Positions 1 to 7,879 of a stretch of 64,000 nucleotides of DNA are shown piece after piece. Source of the DNA: Megasphaera coli (GTDB lineage: Bacteria > Bacillota > Negativicutes > Veillonellales > Megasphaeraceae); the NCBI RefSeq assembly GCF_900095855.1, contig NZ_FMIY01000002.1, positions 1,471,697 to 1,535,696 on the forward strand. The letters are read 5' to 3'. The position numbers and the translations under genes were made by a program. The notes under the pieces are model-generated. The model was not told the origin of the DNA. It was given only the letters and a program-made list of their open reading frames with translations, and did not search any database. Every line of letters starts with the position of its first letter. Position 1 is the stretch's first letter.

Positions 1-78
1 ATTCTCCTTTGCGCCATACATAACAGGTTGAGCATAGTTAAAGCCGGATTAAGCAACGGTTTTGTCTTACTGAGAGAA

Positions 79-109
79 AGTATACAATGCGGTAGTAACT
101 ACCTGTCAA
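79..109 (-). promoter_or_regulatory. Promoter with 19-bp spacer, MerR-regulator style, reading out of the window
   Basis: On the minus strand TTGACA (104-109) and TATACT (79-84) are separated by 19 bp rather than 17. The palindrome GGTAGTtACTACC fills the first part of the spacer (91-103), and a second dyad, ACCTGTcaACAGGT (101-114), overlaps the -35 box. Long spacers holding a dyad are the hallmark of promoters activated by MerR-family regulators. A Shine-Dalgarno AAAGGAG lies on the minus strand at about 4-10, so the controlled gene begins just left of the window and its identity is unknown. Confidence 0.5.
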
Positions 110-161
110 CAGGTAAATTATATGATGTCGTAATAGTTGTATCGTGTCGGCCGCTTCGGCA

Positions 162-216
162 CCGAATAATAAAAACGGTAAGAGCTCTTCGGGCTCTTAC
201 CGTTTTTATTATTCGG
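162..216 (-). terminator. Very strong hairpin terminator after rpsR
   Basis: A perfect 24-bp stem (162-185 with 193-216) closes over a 7-base loop that can form a C(UUCG)G cap. The stem includes A and T runs on both sides, so it can act on either strand. It overlaps the rpsR stop codon and last codon, and should end the rpsF-ssb-rpsR transcript. Confidence 0.85.
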
Positions 217-439
217 CCGTATACGGCAATAATGCGATTGCTCTTGCGCGTTTAATGGCAACGGTCAACTTACGTTGATGTTTTGCGCAAACACCGGATA
301 CGCGGCGCGGTAAGATTTTACCGCGTTCCGTCGTGAAGCGACGGAGTTTTGCCGTATCTTTATAATCGATTTCATCAAGATGGTCTACACAGAAATTGCA
401 GACTTTTCTTCTCGGTCTTCTGGAACGATCTCTTCTCAT
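209..439 (-). CDS. rpsR: 30S ribosomal protein bS18
   Basis: This 76-residue protein has the usual length and basic character of bS18. It has the N-terminal [16 protein letters not shown] stretch and the central [18 protein letters not shown] core that contacts 16S rRNA and S6 in the platform of the small subunit. The start was placed at ATG 439, which has a GGGAGGAATT ribosome site (447-455); an in-frame extension to 529 would have no ribosome site and would run into ssb. It is the last gene of rpsF-ssb-rpsR, 46 bases after ssb. A small Cys motif (CNFC) near the start recalls zinc-binding S18 forms but is incomplete. Confidence 0.97.
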   Translation of the reverse strand: MRRDRSRRPRRKVCNFCVDHLDEIDYKDTAKLRRFTTERGKILPRRVSGVCAKHQRKLTVAIKRARAIALLPYTAE

Positions 440-485
440 TGATATAATTCCTCCCTCTGTTGAATTTGAAGGGATGTATTTGACG

Positions 486-917
486 TTAGAATGGGATTTC
501 TTCGTCAGATTCGCTGCCCAGGCCGTCAAAGCCTGTTCCGGCTGCGGATGGACCGGGGCGTCCCGCGGACATATCCGCAGCAGGTCTGGAATCTGAACCC
601 AACGGTTGCGCTACAAAATCGGCGACTACTTCCGTGCGATAGCGTTTTTGGCCGTCTGCACCTTCATAGGAACGAACGGAAATGCGGCCTTCAACGAAAA
701 CACGTTTGCCTTTGGCCAAATTATTGCCACAACTTTCTGCCAAATTACCCCATGCGACACAAGGAATAAAATCAGTCAGTTCGCGCTGCTCCGTGCTTCC
801 TGCAGGAACGTACGTACGTGTGCAGGCTACGGTAAACATTGCTACGGCTCTACCTGTCTTGGTAAAACGGATTTCCGGGTCACGAGCTAAGTTACCCATT
901 AATTGTACTGAATTCAT
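486..917 (-). CDS. ssb: Single-stranded DNA-binding protein
   Basis: The 143-residue protein opens with [19 protein letters not shown], the classic start of the SSB OB-fold, which fills residues 1 to about 105. A Gly/Pro/Ser-rich flexible linker follows, and the acidic tip SDEEIPF is the conserved peptide that docks replication and repair partners. It binds single-stranded DNA as a tetramer during replication, recombination and repair. The gene lies between rpsF (17 bases upstream) and rpsR, the standard arrangement in bacteria, and is cotranscribed with them. No oddities were seen. Confidence 0.97.
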   Translation of the reverse strand: MNSVQLMGNLARDPEIRFTKTGRAVAMFTVACTRTYVPAGSTEQRELTDFIPCVAWGNLAESCGNNLAKGKRVFVEGRISVRSYEGADGQKRYRTEVVADFVAQPLGSDSRPAADMSAGRPGPSAAGTGFDGLGSESDEEIPF

Positions 918-934
918 ATCCTTTGCGCCTCCGG

Positions 935-1219
935 TTATTCGCCGATCTTAACGATTAAATGTTTTAAAATCTCTTCACGAATTTTGATGACACGGTCAAT
1001 TTCGAAAATCGCCGCCGGTTCAATTTCAAAGTTAATGAGGACATAGTAGCCGTCATTTTGCTTTTTAACGGGATATGCCAAGCGGCGCTTGCCCCAAACA
1101 TCAACTTTTTCAATTTTGCCGCCGTTCTTGGTAAGAAGATTGCTGACAAACTCTACAATCGGAGCTGCTTCAGCCTCTTCTAACGGCTTTGCGATAAACA
1201 TGACTTCGTACTTTTTCAC
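935..1219 (-). CDS. rpsF: 30S ribosomal protein bS6
   Basis: This 94-residue protein matches bS6: KKYEVMFIAKP at the N terminus, WGKRRLAYPVKKQNDGYYVLINFE in the middle and the RVIKIREEILKHLIVKI C-terminal strand. It binds S18 on the 30S platform. I chose the GTG at 1219 because a strong GGAGGTG lies five bases ahead of it; the longer in-frame ATG starts upstream lack a ribosome site. It is the first gene of rpsF-ssb-rpsR. Its leader contains a GCCCTT/AAGGGC hairpin just before the ribosome site, which could serve translational autocontrol, but I could not recognise the known S6:S18 binding motif. Confidence 0.96.
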   Translation of the reverse strand: MKKYEVMFIAKPLEEAEAAPIVEFVSNLLTKNGGKIEKVDVWGKRRLAYPVKKQNDGYYVLINFEIEPAAIFEIDRVIKIREEILKHLIVKIGE

Positions 1220-1297
1220 GAAATCACCTCCTCTTTTGGACATATGGCCCTTCACGAAAAAAGGGCAGGAAGATACTTGATGGAATCAAGCTTTTAT

Positions 1298-1326
1298 ATT
1301 TTAGCACAGGTGCAGGCAAAATACAA
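1298..1326 (-). promoter_or_regulatory. Candidate promoter of rpsF-ssb-rpsR
   Basis: TTGTAT (1321-1326) and TAAAAT (1298-1303) on the minus strand are 17 bp apart, about 75 bases ahead of the rpsF start, in the only intergenic space upstream of the operon. The -35 box abuts the terminator of the upstream CoA-transferase gene. Confidence 0.55.
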
Positions 1327-1360
1327 GAAAAAGGCCTCTCCCGCAGGAGCAGGCCTTTTC
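1327..1360 (-). terminator. Terminator of CoA-transferase 1
   Basis: AAAAGGCCT (1329-1337) pairs with AGGCCTTTT (1351-1359). An inner CTCC/GGAG stem extends it, and a T run follows on the minus strand. It lies directly after the stop of the CoA-transferase gene. Confidence 0.8.
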
Positions 1361-1366
1361 GTGTGG

Positions 1367-2707
1367 TTACCGTTTGTTGCTGTAGCGCCAAATCTTCATA
1401 TTTTCCGCTTCCTTTATCAAGTCTTCGCGGAAGTCGGGATGGGCGAGGCCGATTAATTTTTCCGCCCGTTCCCAGGTAGAGGCGCCCATGAGGTTTTCAA
1501 GGCCGTATTCCGTTGCGACATAATGTACTTGAGAGCGCGGATCCGTTACAATCGTGCCGGGCGACAGGGTCGGCCGTACACGGGAATGTGTTTTGCCGTT
1601 TTTATCCGTAAAGGTCGAGCGGAAGGCGATGATACTCTTGCCGCCTCGAGAACGGTAAGCGCCGTCGGCGAAGTCGAGCTGTCCGCCGCTGCCGCTGATT
1701 TGCTTGGTGCCCGAGGATTCGGACGACACTTGCCCGAACAAATCGAGTTCGATACAGTTGTTTATGGAAATAAAGTTGTCGATTTGAGCGATCACGAAAG
1801 GGTCATTGACATACGATACGGGATAAGCCGCAAGGAAAGGATTGTCATCAAGCCAATCATAAAGTTCCTGCGAGCCGGCGGCAAAGGACCAGACGGCCTT
1901 GTCGCGGTCGAGGGATTTCAATTTATTCGTAAGACGGCCTTTTTTATACATTAAGTAAAAGGCATCGACGAGCATTTCCGTATGCATGCCCAAGTCCTTC
2001 AGATCCGAATCGGCGATCATGGAGCCGACAGCGTTGGGCAGGCCGCCAACACCGAGCTGCAGCGTAGCGCCGTCGGGGATTTCCTTTAAAATAAGTTTGG
2101 CAATAACTTTATCCGTATCATCTCCTTCGACAAAGGGGATGACGGGCATGGGAATATTGCCGGCTTCAACGATAAAATCGACGTCCCTGACATGAATCGC
2201 TTCGCCGCGGCCTCCGAGTACGCGCGGTGCCGCTTCATTTACTTCGACGATTACTCTTTTCGCTTTTTTTGTGATCTCTTCCGTTGCCGATACGGTCGGA
2301 CCGAAAGAGAAGAAGCCGTGCTTGTCCATGGGACTGACCGTTATCATGGCGACGTCCACGTCAAGGATATCCCTGTACATGGACGGCTTGTTGCGGTAGC
2401 ACATGGGAATAAAATTATTTAATCCTTCGGCACAGAGCTTGCGATCATAGCCGCTCATATGCCAGTTCATCATGGTAAAGGTCTTGCGTGTGCGGTCATT
2501 TTCAACAATTTGCCGCGGAGCCAACGAGAAAGCCGTACGGACCTTTATGTCCTCCAGTTCGTCACGGCGGGCGGCCAAAGCCTTATCCAAAACTATGGGT
2601 TGCGACGTGGCCATACCATAGTCGACCCAATCTCCGTTTTTAACGATTTTTACCGCTTCTTCGGGAGTGCGCAGTTTCTCTTTATAGAGTGCAGACCAAT
2701 CCGACAT
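1367..2707 (-). CDS. Acetyl-CoA hydrolase/transferase-family CoA-transferase 1
   Basis: This 446-residue protein belongs to the butyryl-CoA:acetate / 4-hydroxybutyrate CoA-transferase family (usual length about 440). It has the GVGGLPNAVGS loop followed by LGMHTEM, whose Glu244 aligns with the glutamate that forms the CoA-thioester intermediate, and the SSESSGTKQISGSGGQLDF segment that lines the CoA site. It exchanges CoA between short acyl-CoAs and free acids in the cytoplasm. The start is ATG 2707, which has AAGGTGA upstream; an ATG 21 bases earlier lacks a site. It stands alone between its own promoter and terminator, unlike paralogs 2 and 3, so its substrate (butyrate, propionate or other) cannot be told from context. 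Confidence 0.88.
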   Translation of the reverse strand: MSDWSALYKEKLRTPEEAVKIVKNGDWVDYGMATSQPIVLDKALAARRDELEDIKVRTAFSLAPRQIVENDRTRKTFTMMNWHMSGYDRKLCAEGLNNFIPMCYRNKPSMYRDILDVDVAMITVSPMDKHGFFSFGPTVSATEEITKKAKRVIVEVNEAAPRVLGGRGEAIHVRDVDFIVEAGNIPMPVIPFVEGDDTDKVIAKLILKEIPDGATLQLGVGGLPNAVGSMIADSDLKDLGMHTEMLVDAFYLMYKKGRLTNKLKSLDRDKAVWSFAAGSQELYDWLDDNPFLAAYPVSYVNDPFVIAQIDNFISINNCIELDLFGQVSSESSGTKQISGSGGQLDFADGAYRSRGGKSIIAFRSTFTDKNGKTHSRVRPTLSPGTIVTDPRSQVHYVATEYGLENLMGASTWERAEKLIGLAHPDFREDLIKEAENMKIWRYSNKR

Positions 2708-2773
2708 TTTCTTCACCTTACCCTTCATTTATTATGCTGTTCGTGCAATTTGAGGTTGCGATTATCTAAAGCA

Positions 2774-2802
2774 ATTATACAAAATTTAACGTATTGTAAC
2801 AA
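2774..2802 (-). promoter_or_regulatory. Candidate promoter of CoA-transferase 1
   Basis: TTGTTA (2797-2802), 17 bp, TATAAT (2774-2779) on the minus strand, about 65 bases before the start codon. No terminator is visible after the upstream EF-G-like gene, so readthrough may add to this promoter. Confidence 0.55.
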
Positions 2803-2824
2803 GTGGGAAGGAAAATGTCGGTTG

Positions 2825-4897
2825 TCAATCTTTAGCAGCAGTCTTGGCGGCAATAATTTGTTCCGTTATTTTCTGGGGTGCTTCTTCGTAATCGAAAAAT
2901 TCCATGTTGAATGTTCCCTTGCCTTGTGTCATGGAGCGGAGGGACGTCACATAACCCGTCATTTCGGCAAGCGGTACCTGTGCCTTGACGACAATAATAC
3001 CGCTGCGGTTGCGGTGGTGTTCCATGCCGAGGATGCGGCCGCGGCGGCCGCTGAAATCGCCCATGATATCGCCCATAAATTCTTCGGGAATGACGACATC
3101 TACATTGTAAATCGGTTCCAGAATAACCGGCTTTGCATCGGGGACGCCTTTCTTTAGTGCTAAGGCGGCAGCCGTCTTGAAGGCCATTTCCGACGAGTCT
3201 ACAGGGTGATAGGAGCCGTCTTTTAAGGTGACCTTGACGTTTATCATGGGATAGCCGGCGAGGAGGCCGCCTTCGAGTGTTTCGCGTACCCCTTTTTCAA
3301 CGGCCGGAATATATTGACGCGGGACGGCGCCGCCGAAGATGGCGTCGACGAATTCAAAGGGTTCACCGTTTGTGGCGGGCCCGATTTCCAGGAAGACATG
3401 GCCGAATTGACCGTGGCCGCCGCTTTGCTTTTTGTGCTTTCCTTCAGCCGTGACGGCAGCACGAATCGTTTCGCGGTAAGGAATGTATAAGTCTTCCTGC
3501 ACCGCTTTGACGCCGTATTTTCGTTCCATTTTGGAAAGAATGTGATCCAAGTGGACGTCGCCCATGCAGCGCAAGATGATTTGATGGCCTTCCGCATTCT
3601 TTTCAATTTGGCAGGTCGGATCTTCCTCGCTGATTTTTACGAGAGCGCCGGTCAACTTTTCTTCTTCCCCCTTTTTTGCAGGTACGAGGGCAACCGTGTG
3701 AAGGGGGTGAGGAAAACGAATACTTTCGTAGGCCACGGCAAAATCGGCGGCCGCAAAGGTGTCTCCCGTCTTTGCATTGGCCAGCTTCGGCAGGACAATG
3801 ATATCGCCTGCACCGGCCTTGTCGACGGGAATCTGCTCCTTGCCGACAAGGGTGAAAATCTTGCCGATTTTTTCTTCTTTATTCTGCGTTACATTCAGGA
3901 CTTTATCGCCCTCTTTGAGCTCACCCGAAAAGACGCGTACGTAGCTGAGTTTACCGGAGAAAGGATCGATAAGTGTTTTGAAGACAAAGCCCGTAAAAGG
4001 CTTGTGCGGGTATACCATGACCGGTTCGCCCGTCTTTTTATCCGTACCCATCATTACTTTTTGTGATGCGTCGGGCATGTAGCGGATGAGGCGATTCAAG
4101 AGTTCCGCCGTGCCGATGTGCTTCATTGCGCTGCCGCACATAACAGGGCAAACACGGCCGGTAAGCATGCCTTGGCGCAGACCGAAACGAAGTTCGTCGA
4201 GCGTGAGCTCATCGCCGTTCAAGTATTTTTCCAGGAGAGTATCGTCCCCTTCGGCAGCCGCTTCCATGCACATTTCGCGGACTTCACGCGCCTTGGCCAT
4301 ATACTGAGGGGGTACTTTTATTTCATTTATTTTATTGCCGTCCCATTCCCAGGCAACCATTTTGCAGACGTCGATAATACCGCGGAAGTCGGCTCCTTCG
4401 CCGATGGGAATCTGCAGGGGCATAATGGATTTTCCGAAAACGGAGCGCATCTTTTCAAGGGTACCGAAGAAGTCCGCATGTTCCACGTCCATCTTGTTGA
4501 TGTAGATCATGCGCGGCAGCTGTAACTCCACTCCGTAATCCCAAGCCCGTTCCGTATCCATTTCAATACCCGTTTCAGCGGAGACGACGAGGAGAATCCC
4601 GTCGCAGGCGCGAAGAGCCGCCCGAACTTCACCGCAAAATTCGGAGTATCCCGGCGTGTCGAGAAAATTCAACTTATGGCCGTCCCATTCGCACGGAGCG
4701 ATGCCGAGTTGAATCGTTACATTCCGTTTGATTTCTTCCGGCTCGAAGTCCATGATATGCTTATTGTCTTTGCCTACGCCTACTGCGGGAACGGCACCGC
4801 AGGCCAACAGCAAGGATTCGACGACGGCCGTTTTGCCGGCGCCGTCGTGAGAAAGTACGGCTATATTACGAATCTTATCGCTTGCATATTCTTTCAT
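2825..4897 (-). CDS. EF-G-like translational GTPase (second EF-G type)
   Basis: The 690-residue protein has the full EF-G domain plan. The G domain carries a variant P-loop SHDGAGKTA near residue 16 (canonical EF-G has GHIDAGKTT), then DTPG and NKMD motifs. Domain II follows, and domain IV has the GGHGQFGHV segment and a typical EF-G C-terminal end. The divergent P-loop and the absence of neighbouring rpsL/rpsG/tuf genes show that it is not the main fusA but an EF-G-2-type paralog found in many Firmicutes. The role of such paralogs is not settled; resistance to ribosome blockers and ribosome recycling have been proposed. The ribosome site GGAGGCG lies just before the start at 4897. Confidence 0.88.
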   Translation of the reverse strand: MKEYASDKIRNIAVLSHDGAGKTAVVESLLLACGAVPAVGVGKDNKHIMDFEPEEIKRNVTIQLGIAPCEWDGHKLNFLDTPGYSEFCGEVRAALRACDGILLVVSAETGIEMDTERAWDYGVELQLPRMIYINKMDVEHADFFGTLEKMRSVFGKSIMPLQIPIGEGADFRGIIDVCKMVAWEWDGNKINEIKVPPQYMAKAREVREMCMEAAAEGDDTLLEKYLNGDELTLDELRFGLRQGMLTGRVCPVMCGSAMKHIGTAELLNRLIRYMPDASQKVMMGTDKKTGEPVMVYPHKPFTGFVFKTLIDPFSGKLSYVRVFSGELKEGDKVLNVTQNKEEKIGKIFTLVGKEQIPVDKAGAGDIIVLPKLANAKTGDTFAAADFAVAYESIRFPHPLHTVALVPAKKGEEEKLTGALVKISEEDPTCQIEKNAEGHQIILRCMGDVHLDHILSKMERKYGVKAVQEDLYIPYRETIRAAVTAEGKHKKQSGGHGQFGHVFLEIGPATNGEPFEFVDAIFGGAVPRQYIPAVEKGVRETLEGGLLAGYPMINVKVTLKDGSYHPVDSSEMAFKTAAALALKKGVPDAKPVILEPIYNVDVVIPEEFMGDIMGDFSGRRGRILGMEHHRNRSGIIVVKAQVPLAEMTGYVTSLRSMTQGKGTFNMEFFDYEEAPQKITEQIIAAKTAAKD

Positions 4898-5001
4898 AGA
4901 TCAATCGCCTCCTGAAAATCATAATTACTTATATGATTCGCTGTAAAAAGGAAAATCCCTTTCCTGCATATATAAAATAATTCTCCCTGTGTATACTATT
5001 T

Positions 5002-5032
5002 TTGAACAAATATTTTTGCATTAGTGTATAAT
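5002..5032 (+). promoter_or_regulatory. Candidate promoter of M18 aminopeptidase gene
   Basis: TTGAAC (5002-5007) and TATAAT (5027-5032) with a 19-bp spacer, 48 bases before the start codon. The -10 box is perfect, while the spacing is long. No dyad is evident in this spacer. Confidence 0.5.
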
Positions 5033-5079
5033 AGGCATAGAAAAAAATATTGGTTCATTCGTATGTTTAGGGAGGAACG

Positions 5080-6447
5080 ATGAAAGCATTCGATAAAGAA
5101 AATAACGCTTGGGCCCGCTTCGGTGAAGCGCAGCGCGGTAAAATGGAAGAATACTGCAGGAACTATCGCCTCTTTTTAGATACGGCCCGCACGGAACGAC
5201 TGGCTGTAAAAGAGATTTTAGGACAAGCCGAAAGCGCCGGCTTTCGGCCTCTTGAAGCGTATACATCTCTGCAGGCGGGCGATAAGGTATATTGGAATCA
5301 AAAGGATAAGTCCGTCGTTCTGGCCGTTATGGGCGAAGAACCGCTGGAACGGGGCGCTAAAATCGTGGGCTCTCATATTGACTGCCCGCATTTGGATTTA
5401 AAAGCCGTGCCGGTTTTGGAAAAAAATAAAATTGTCTATTTCAAAACCCATTATTACGGCGGCATTTTAAAATATCAATGGGTCTGCCGTCCTCTCAGTC
5501 TTATAGGAATTGTATATACGACGGACGGACGCAAGGTGGAAATTTCCGTCGGTGACGGCCCGGACGATCCTGTATTCTATATTAATGACCTGCTGCCCCA
5601 TTTGGGCAAAGACCAGGCTGCTAAAAAATTGAGCGAAGCCATTGAAGGTGAAATGCTCATGCCCGTCATCGGCATACACGGTGAGGGAGAAAAGACGAAG
5701 CCCGCCGTTTTGCAGCTTTTGAAGGAAAAGTACGGTATTGAGGAAGAGGATTTTGCCAGTGCGGAGCTGGAAATTATTCCGACACAGAAAAGCCGCGACG
5801 TCGGTTTTGACCGTTCCATGATTATGGCGCACGGCCACGACGATCGTGTCTGCTCTTATGCCAATCTGGCCGGCATTCTCGACGCTGAAGCGGGAACAAA
5901 GACGCAGATAGCGCTCTTTGCGGATAAGGAAGAAATCGGCTCTGTCGGCAATACGGGCGTTCAGTCGTCATACTTCCTCGATTTTATGGCTGAACTCCTG
6001 GCTTTGCAGGGAAAGCGGGAAGAGCTGTATTTACGGCGTATGTTGCGGCATAGTCAGGTTTTATCGGCCGACGTGTGCGCCGCCTTCGATCCGGTATTTC
6101 CCGGTGCTTATGAAGAAAGTAATGCCGCTCAACTCGGCTACGGTATTTGCCTTTGCAAGTATACCGGTGCCAGAGGCAAAGCCGGCAGCAACGATGCGAA
6201 TGCGGAATTTTTGGCGAAAGTACGGCATGTCTTTAACGAAAATGATGTGCCCTGGCAGACGGGTGAACTGGGCAAGGTTGACCAGGGAGGCGGAGGCACA
6301 ATTGCTTATATTATGGCTGATTGGGGGTGCGATGTCGTCGATTGCGGCGTAGCCATGCTCAGTATGCATGCGCCCTTAGAGCTTGTTGCCAAGGCCGATG
6401 TATATTCGGCATATTTGGCATATAAGGCTTTTTTTGAAAGCAATTAG
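5080..6447 (+). CDS. M18-family aminopeptidase
   Basis: The 455-residue protein is a zinc aminopeptidase of the M18 (aspartyl/leucine aminopeptidase) family, near the usual length. Visible metal and catalytic elements are GSHIDCPHLD near residue 95, the long MAHGHDDR stretch near 248, the ADKEEIGSVGNTG glutamate pair near 285, and the C-terminal AMLSMHAPLE histidine. It removes N-terminal residues from peptides in the cytoplasm, as expected in an amino-acid-fermenting cell. GGGAGGAACG precedes the ATG. It is a single-gene unit, convergent with CoA-transferase 2, with a shared terminator. Confidence 0.92.
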   Translation: MKAFDKENNAWARFGEAQRGKMEEYCRNYRLFLDTARTERLAVKEILGQAESAGFRPLEAYTSLQAGDKVYWNQKDKSVVLAVMGEEPLERGAKIVGSHIDCPHLDLKAVPVLEKNKIVYFKTHYYGGILKYQWVCRPLSLIGIVYTTDGRKVEISVGDGPDDPVFYINDLLPHLGKDQAAKKLSEAIEGEMLMPVIGIHGEGEKTKPAVLQLLKEKYGIEEEDFASAELEIIPTQKSRDVGFDRSMIMAHGHDDRVCSYANLAGILDAEAGTKTQIALFADKEEIGSVGNTGVQSSYFLDFMAELLALQGKREELYLRRMLRHSQVLSADVCAAFDPVFPGAYEESNAAQLGYGICLCKYTGARGKAGSNDANAEFLAKVRHVFNENDVPWQTGELGKVDQGGGGTIAYIMADWGCDVVDCGVAMLSMHAPLELVAKADVYSAYLAYKAFFESN

Positions 6448-6458
6448 GGTAAAATGTA

Positions 6459-6496
6459 AAAAGGCTTTGACGGAATCCGCTTCGTCAAAGCCTTTT
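6459..6496. terminator. Bidirectional terminator between convergent genes
   Basis: AAAAGGCTTTGACG (6459-6472) pairs perfectly with CGTCAAAGCCTTTT (6483-6496). A and T runs on both flanks allow it to stop the M18 gene on plus and the CoA-transferase operon on minus. Confidence 0.85.
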
Positions 6497-6507
6497 ACTG
6501 TTATTGC

Positions 6508-7845
6508 TCAGCGTTTATTGCTCTTGCGCCAAATACGTTGTTTTTCGGCAGCTTTAATCAAGTCGTCGCGGAATTCCGGATGGGCGAGAGAAATGATTTT
6601 TTCCGCCCGCTGCCAGGTAGTGAGGCCTGAGAGATTGGCAATGCCGTACTCCGTGACGATGTAAGGCGCCTGTGTGCGCGGCGTCGTAATGATATCTCCT
6701 TGTGTAAAATACGGGAAAATGTTGGAATGGCGCACGCCCTGTTTATCAACATACATGGAGGGCATGGCGAGGAAGGCCCTGCCGTGCTCGGCCATATAAG
6801 CGCCCGTGACGAAGTCGAGTTGGCCGCCCGTGCCGCTGATGTGACGCGTGCCGACGGACTCGGAAGAAATTTGTCCGTACAAGTCGATGGACAGGCAGCC
6901 GTTAATGGAAATGAAATCATCGAGCTGTGCCATGACATACGGGTTGTTTACGTAGGACATGGGGGCCGAGAGGATGTCGGCGTTGCCGTCCAGAAACTCG
7001 TATAACTCGGCCGAGCCCATGCAAATGGAGAAAACGCCCTTGCCGCGGTGGAGCGTTTTCTTTTTATTCGTAATCTTGCCAGCTTTATAAAGAGCAAGGT
7101 AGCCGTCGCTCATAAGCTCCGTGTGCATGCCAAGGTCCTTTAAGTCGGAAGATGCGATAAGGGAACCCAAGGCATTGGGTGTACCGCCGATGCCCAGCTG
7201 TAAAGTCATGCCGTCATGAAGATAAGGGAAAATATGCTCGGCAATTTTCTTGTCAATCTCACCGGCAGGCCGGTTTGGAATAACCGGTAAGGGAGAGTTC
7301 CCTTCGACAATGTAGTCTACGTCGCCGATATGGATGTGGTCGTCCGCCGTGCCGGCAATGACGGGCATTTCACTGTTGACCTCCACAATGACCGTGTCGG
7401 CGGCGTTGAGCATTTCCTGCTGGCAACAGTTGGTCAGGCCGTAGCTGAAGTTGCCGTTTTTGTCCATAGGCGCGACGGTTATCATGGCTACGTTTACGGG
7501 CGCCTGCTTTTGGTTGTAATAAGAACCGCAGTTGCGGAAGAGCATCGGCTCGTAATAGGCACGGCCTTTATCAAGATAACTTCTATCCAGACCGGAGCAG
7601 TGCCAAAGATTGTACGTGAAGGCTTTTTGCTCCGGATCGTGCTCAACAATTTGCACTTTTTTGACGGAAAGCGCGTGGCGCACGTTGACGTTCCGCAATT
7701 CATCTTTCCGTTGTGCCAAGGCCGTGTCCAAGGCTTCAGGGAAGGAGCAGCATTGGCTGTAATCAACCCAGTCTCCCGATTTTACAACTTTTACGGCTTC
7801 TTCGGGCGCAACGAATTTCTTCGTATATTCGGCGTAAATATCCAT
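6508..7845 (-). CDS. Acetyl-CoA hydrolase/transferase-family CoA-transferase 2, last gene of the ior operon
   Basis: At 445 residues it is a clear paralog of the proteins at 1367-2707 and 58179-59516, with GIGGTPNALGS, LGMHTEL (Glu243 as the likely thioester-forming residue) and SSESVGTRHISGTGGQLDF. It begins 34 bases after the aminotransferase stop and closes the minus-strand operon iorA-iorB-aminotransferase-CoA-transferase. In that setting its most likely job is moving CoA from an arylacetyl-CoA made by the indolepyruvate oxidoreductase to acetate or another acid, freeing arylacetate and keeping the thioester energy. The substrate is inferred from neighbours only. AAAGGG lies 7 bases before the ATG. 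Confidence 0.88.
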   Translation of the reverse strand: MDIYAEYTKKFVAPEEAVKVVKSGDWVDYSQCCSFPEALDTALAQRKDELRNVNVRHALSVKKVQIVEHDPEQKAFTYNLWHCSGLDRSYLDKGRAYYEPMLFRNCGSYYNQKQAPVNVAMITVAPMDKNGNFSYGLTNCCQQEMLNAADTVIVEVNSEMPVIAGTADDHIHIGDVDYIVEGNSPLPVIPNRPAGEIDKKIAEHIFPYLHDGMTLQLGIGGTPNALGSLIASSDLKDLGMHTELMSDGYLALYKAGKITNKKKTLHRGKGVFSICMGSAELYEFLDGNADILSAPMSYVNNPYVMAQLDDFISINGCLSIDLYGQISSESVGTRHISGTGGQLDFVTGAYMAEHGRAFLAMPSMYVDKQGVRHSNIFPYFTQGDIITTPRTQAPYIVTEYGIANLSGLTTWQRAEKIISLAHPEFRDDLIKAAEKQRIWRKSNKR

Positions 7846-7879
7846 GAGAATCCCTTTCTTGCAATAGCAGTTTATTTTT

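Noticed and set aside
1220-1296. S6:S18 autoregulatory leader of rpsF
   Set aside because: A hairpin is present but I could not see the CCG bulge and flanking stems that define the motif.
2459-3157. Long reading frame opposite the CoA-transferase 1 and EF-G-like genes
   Set aside because: It lies antisense to two clear genes, has no family resemblance or ribosome site, and fits chance openness of the opposite strand.
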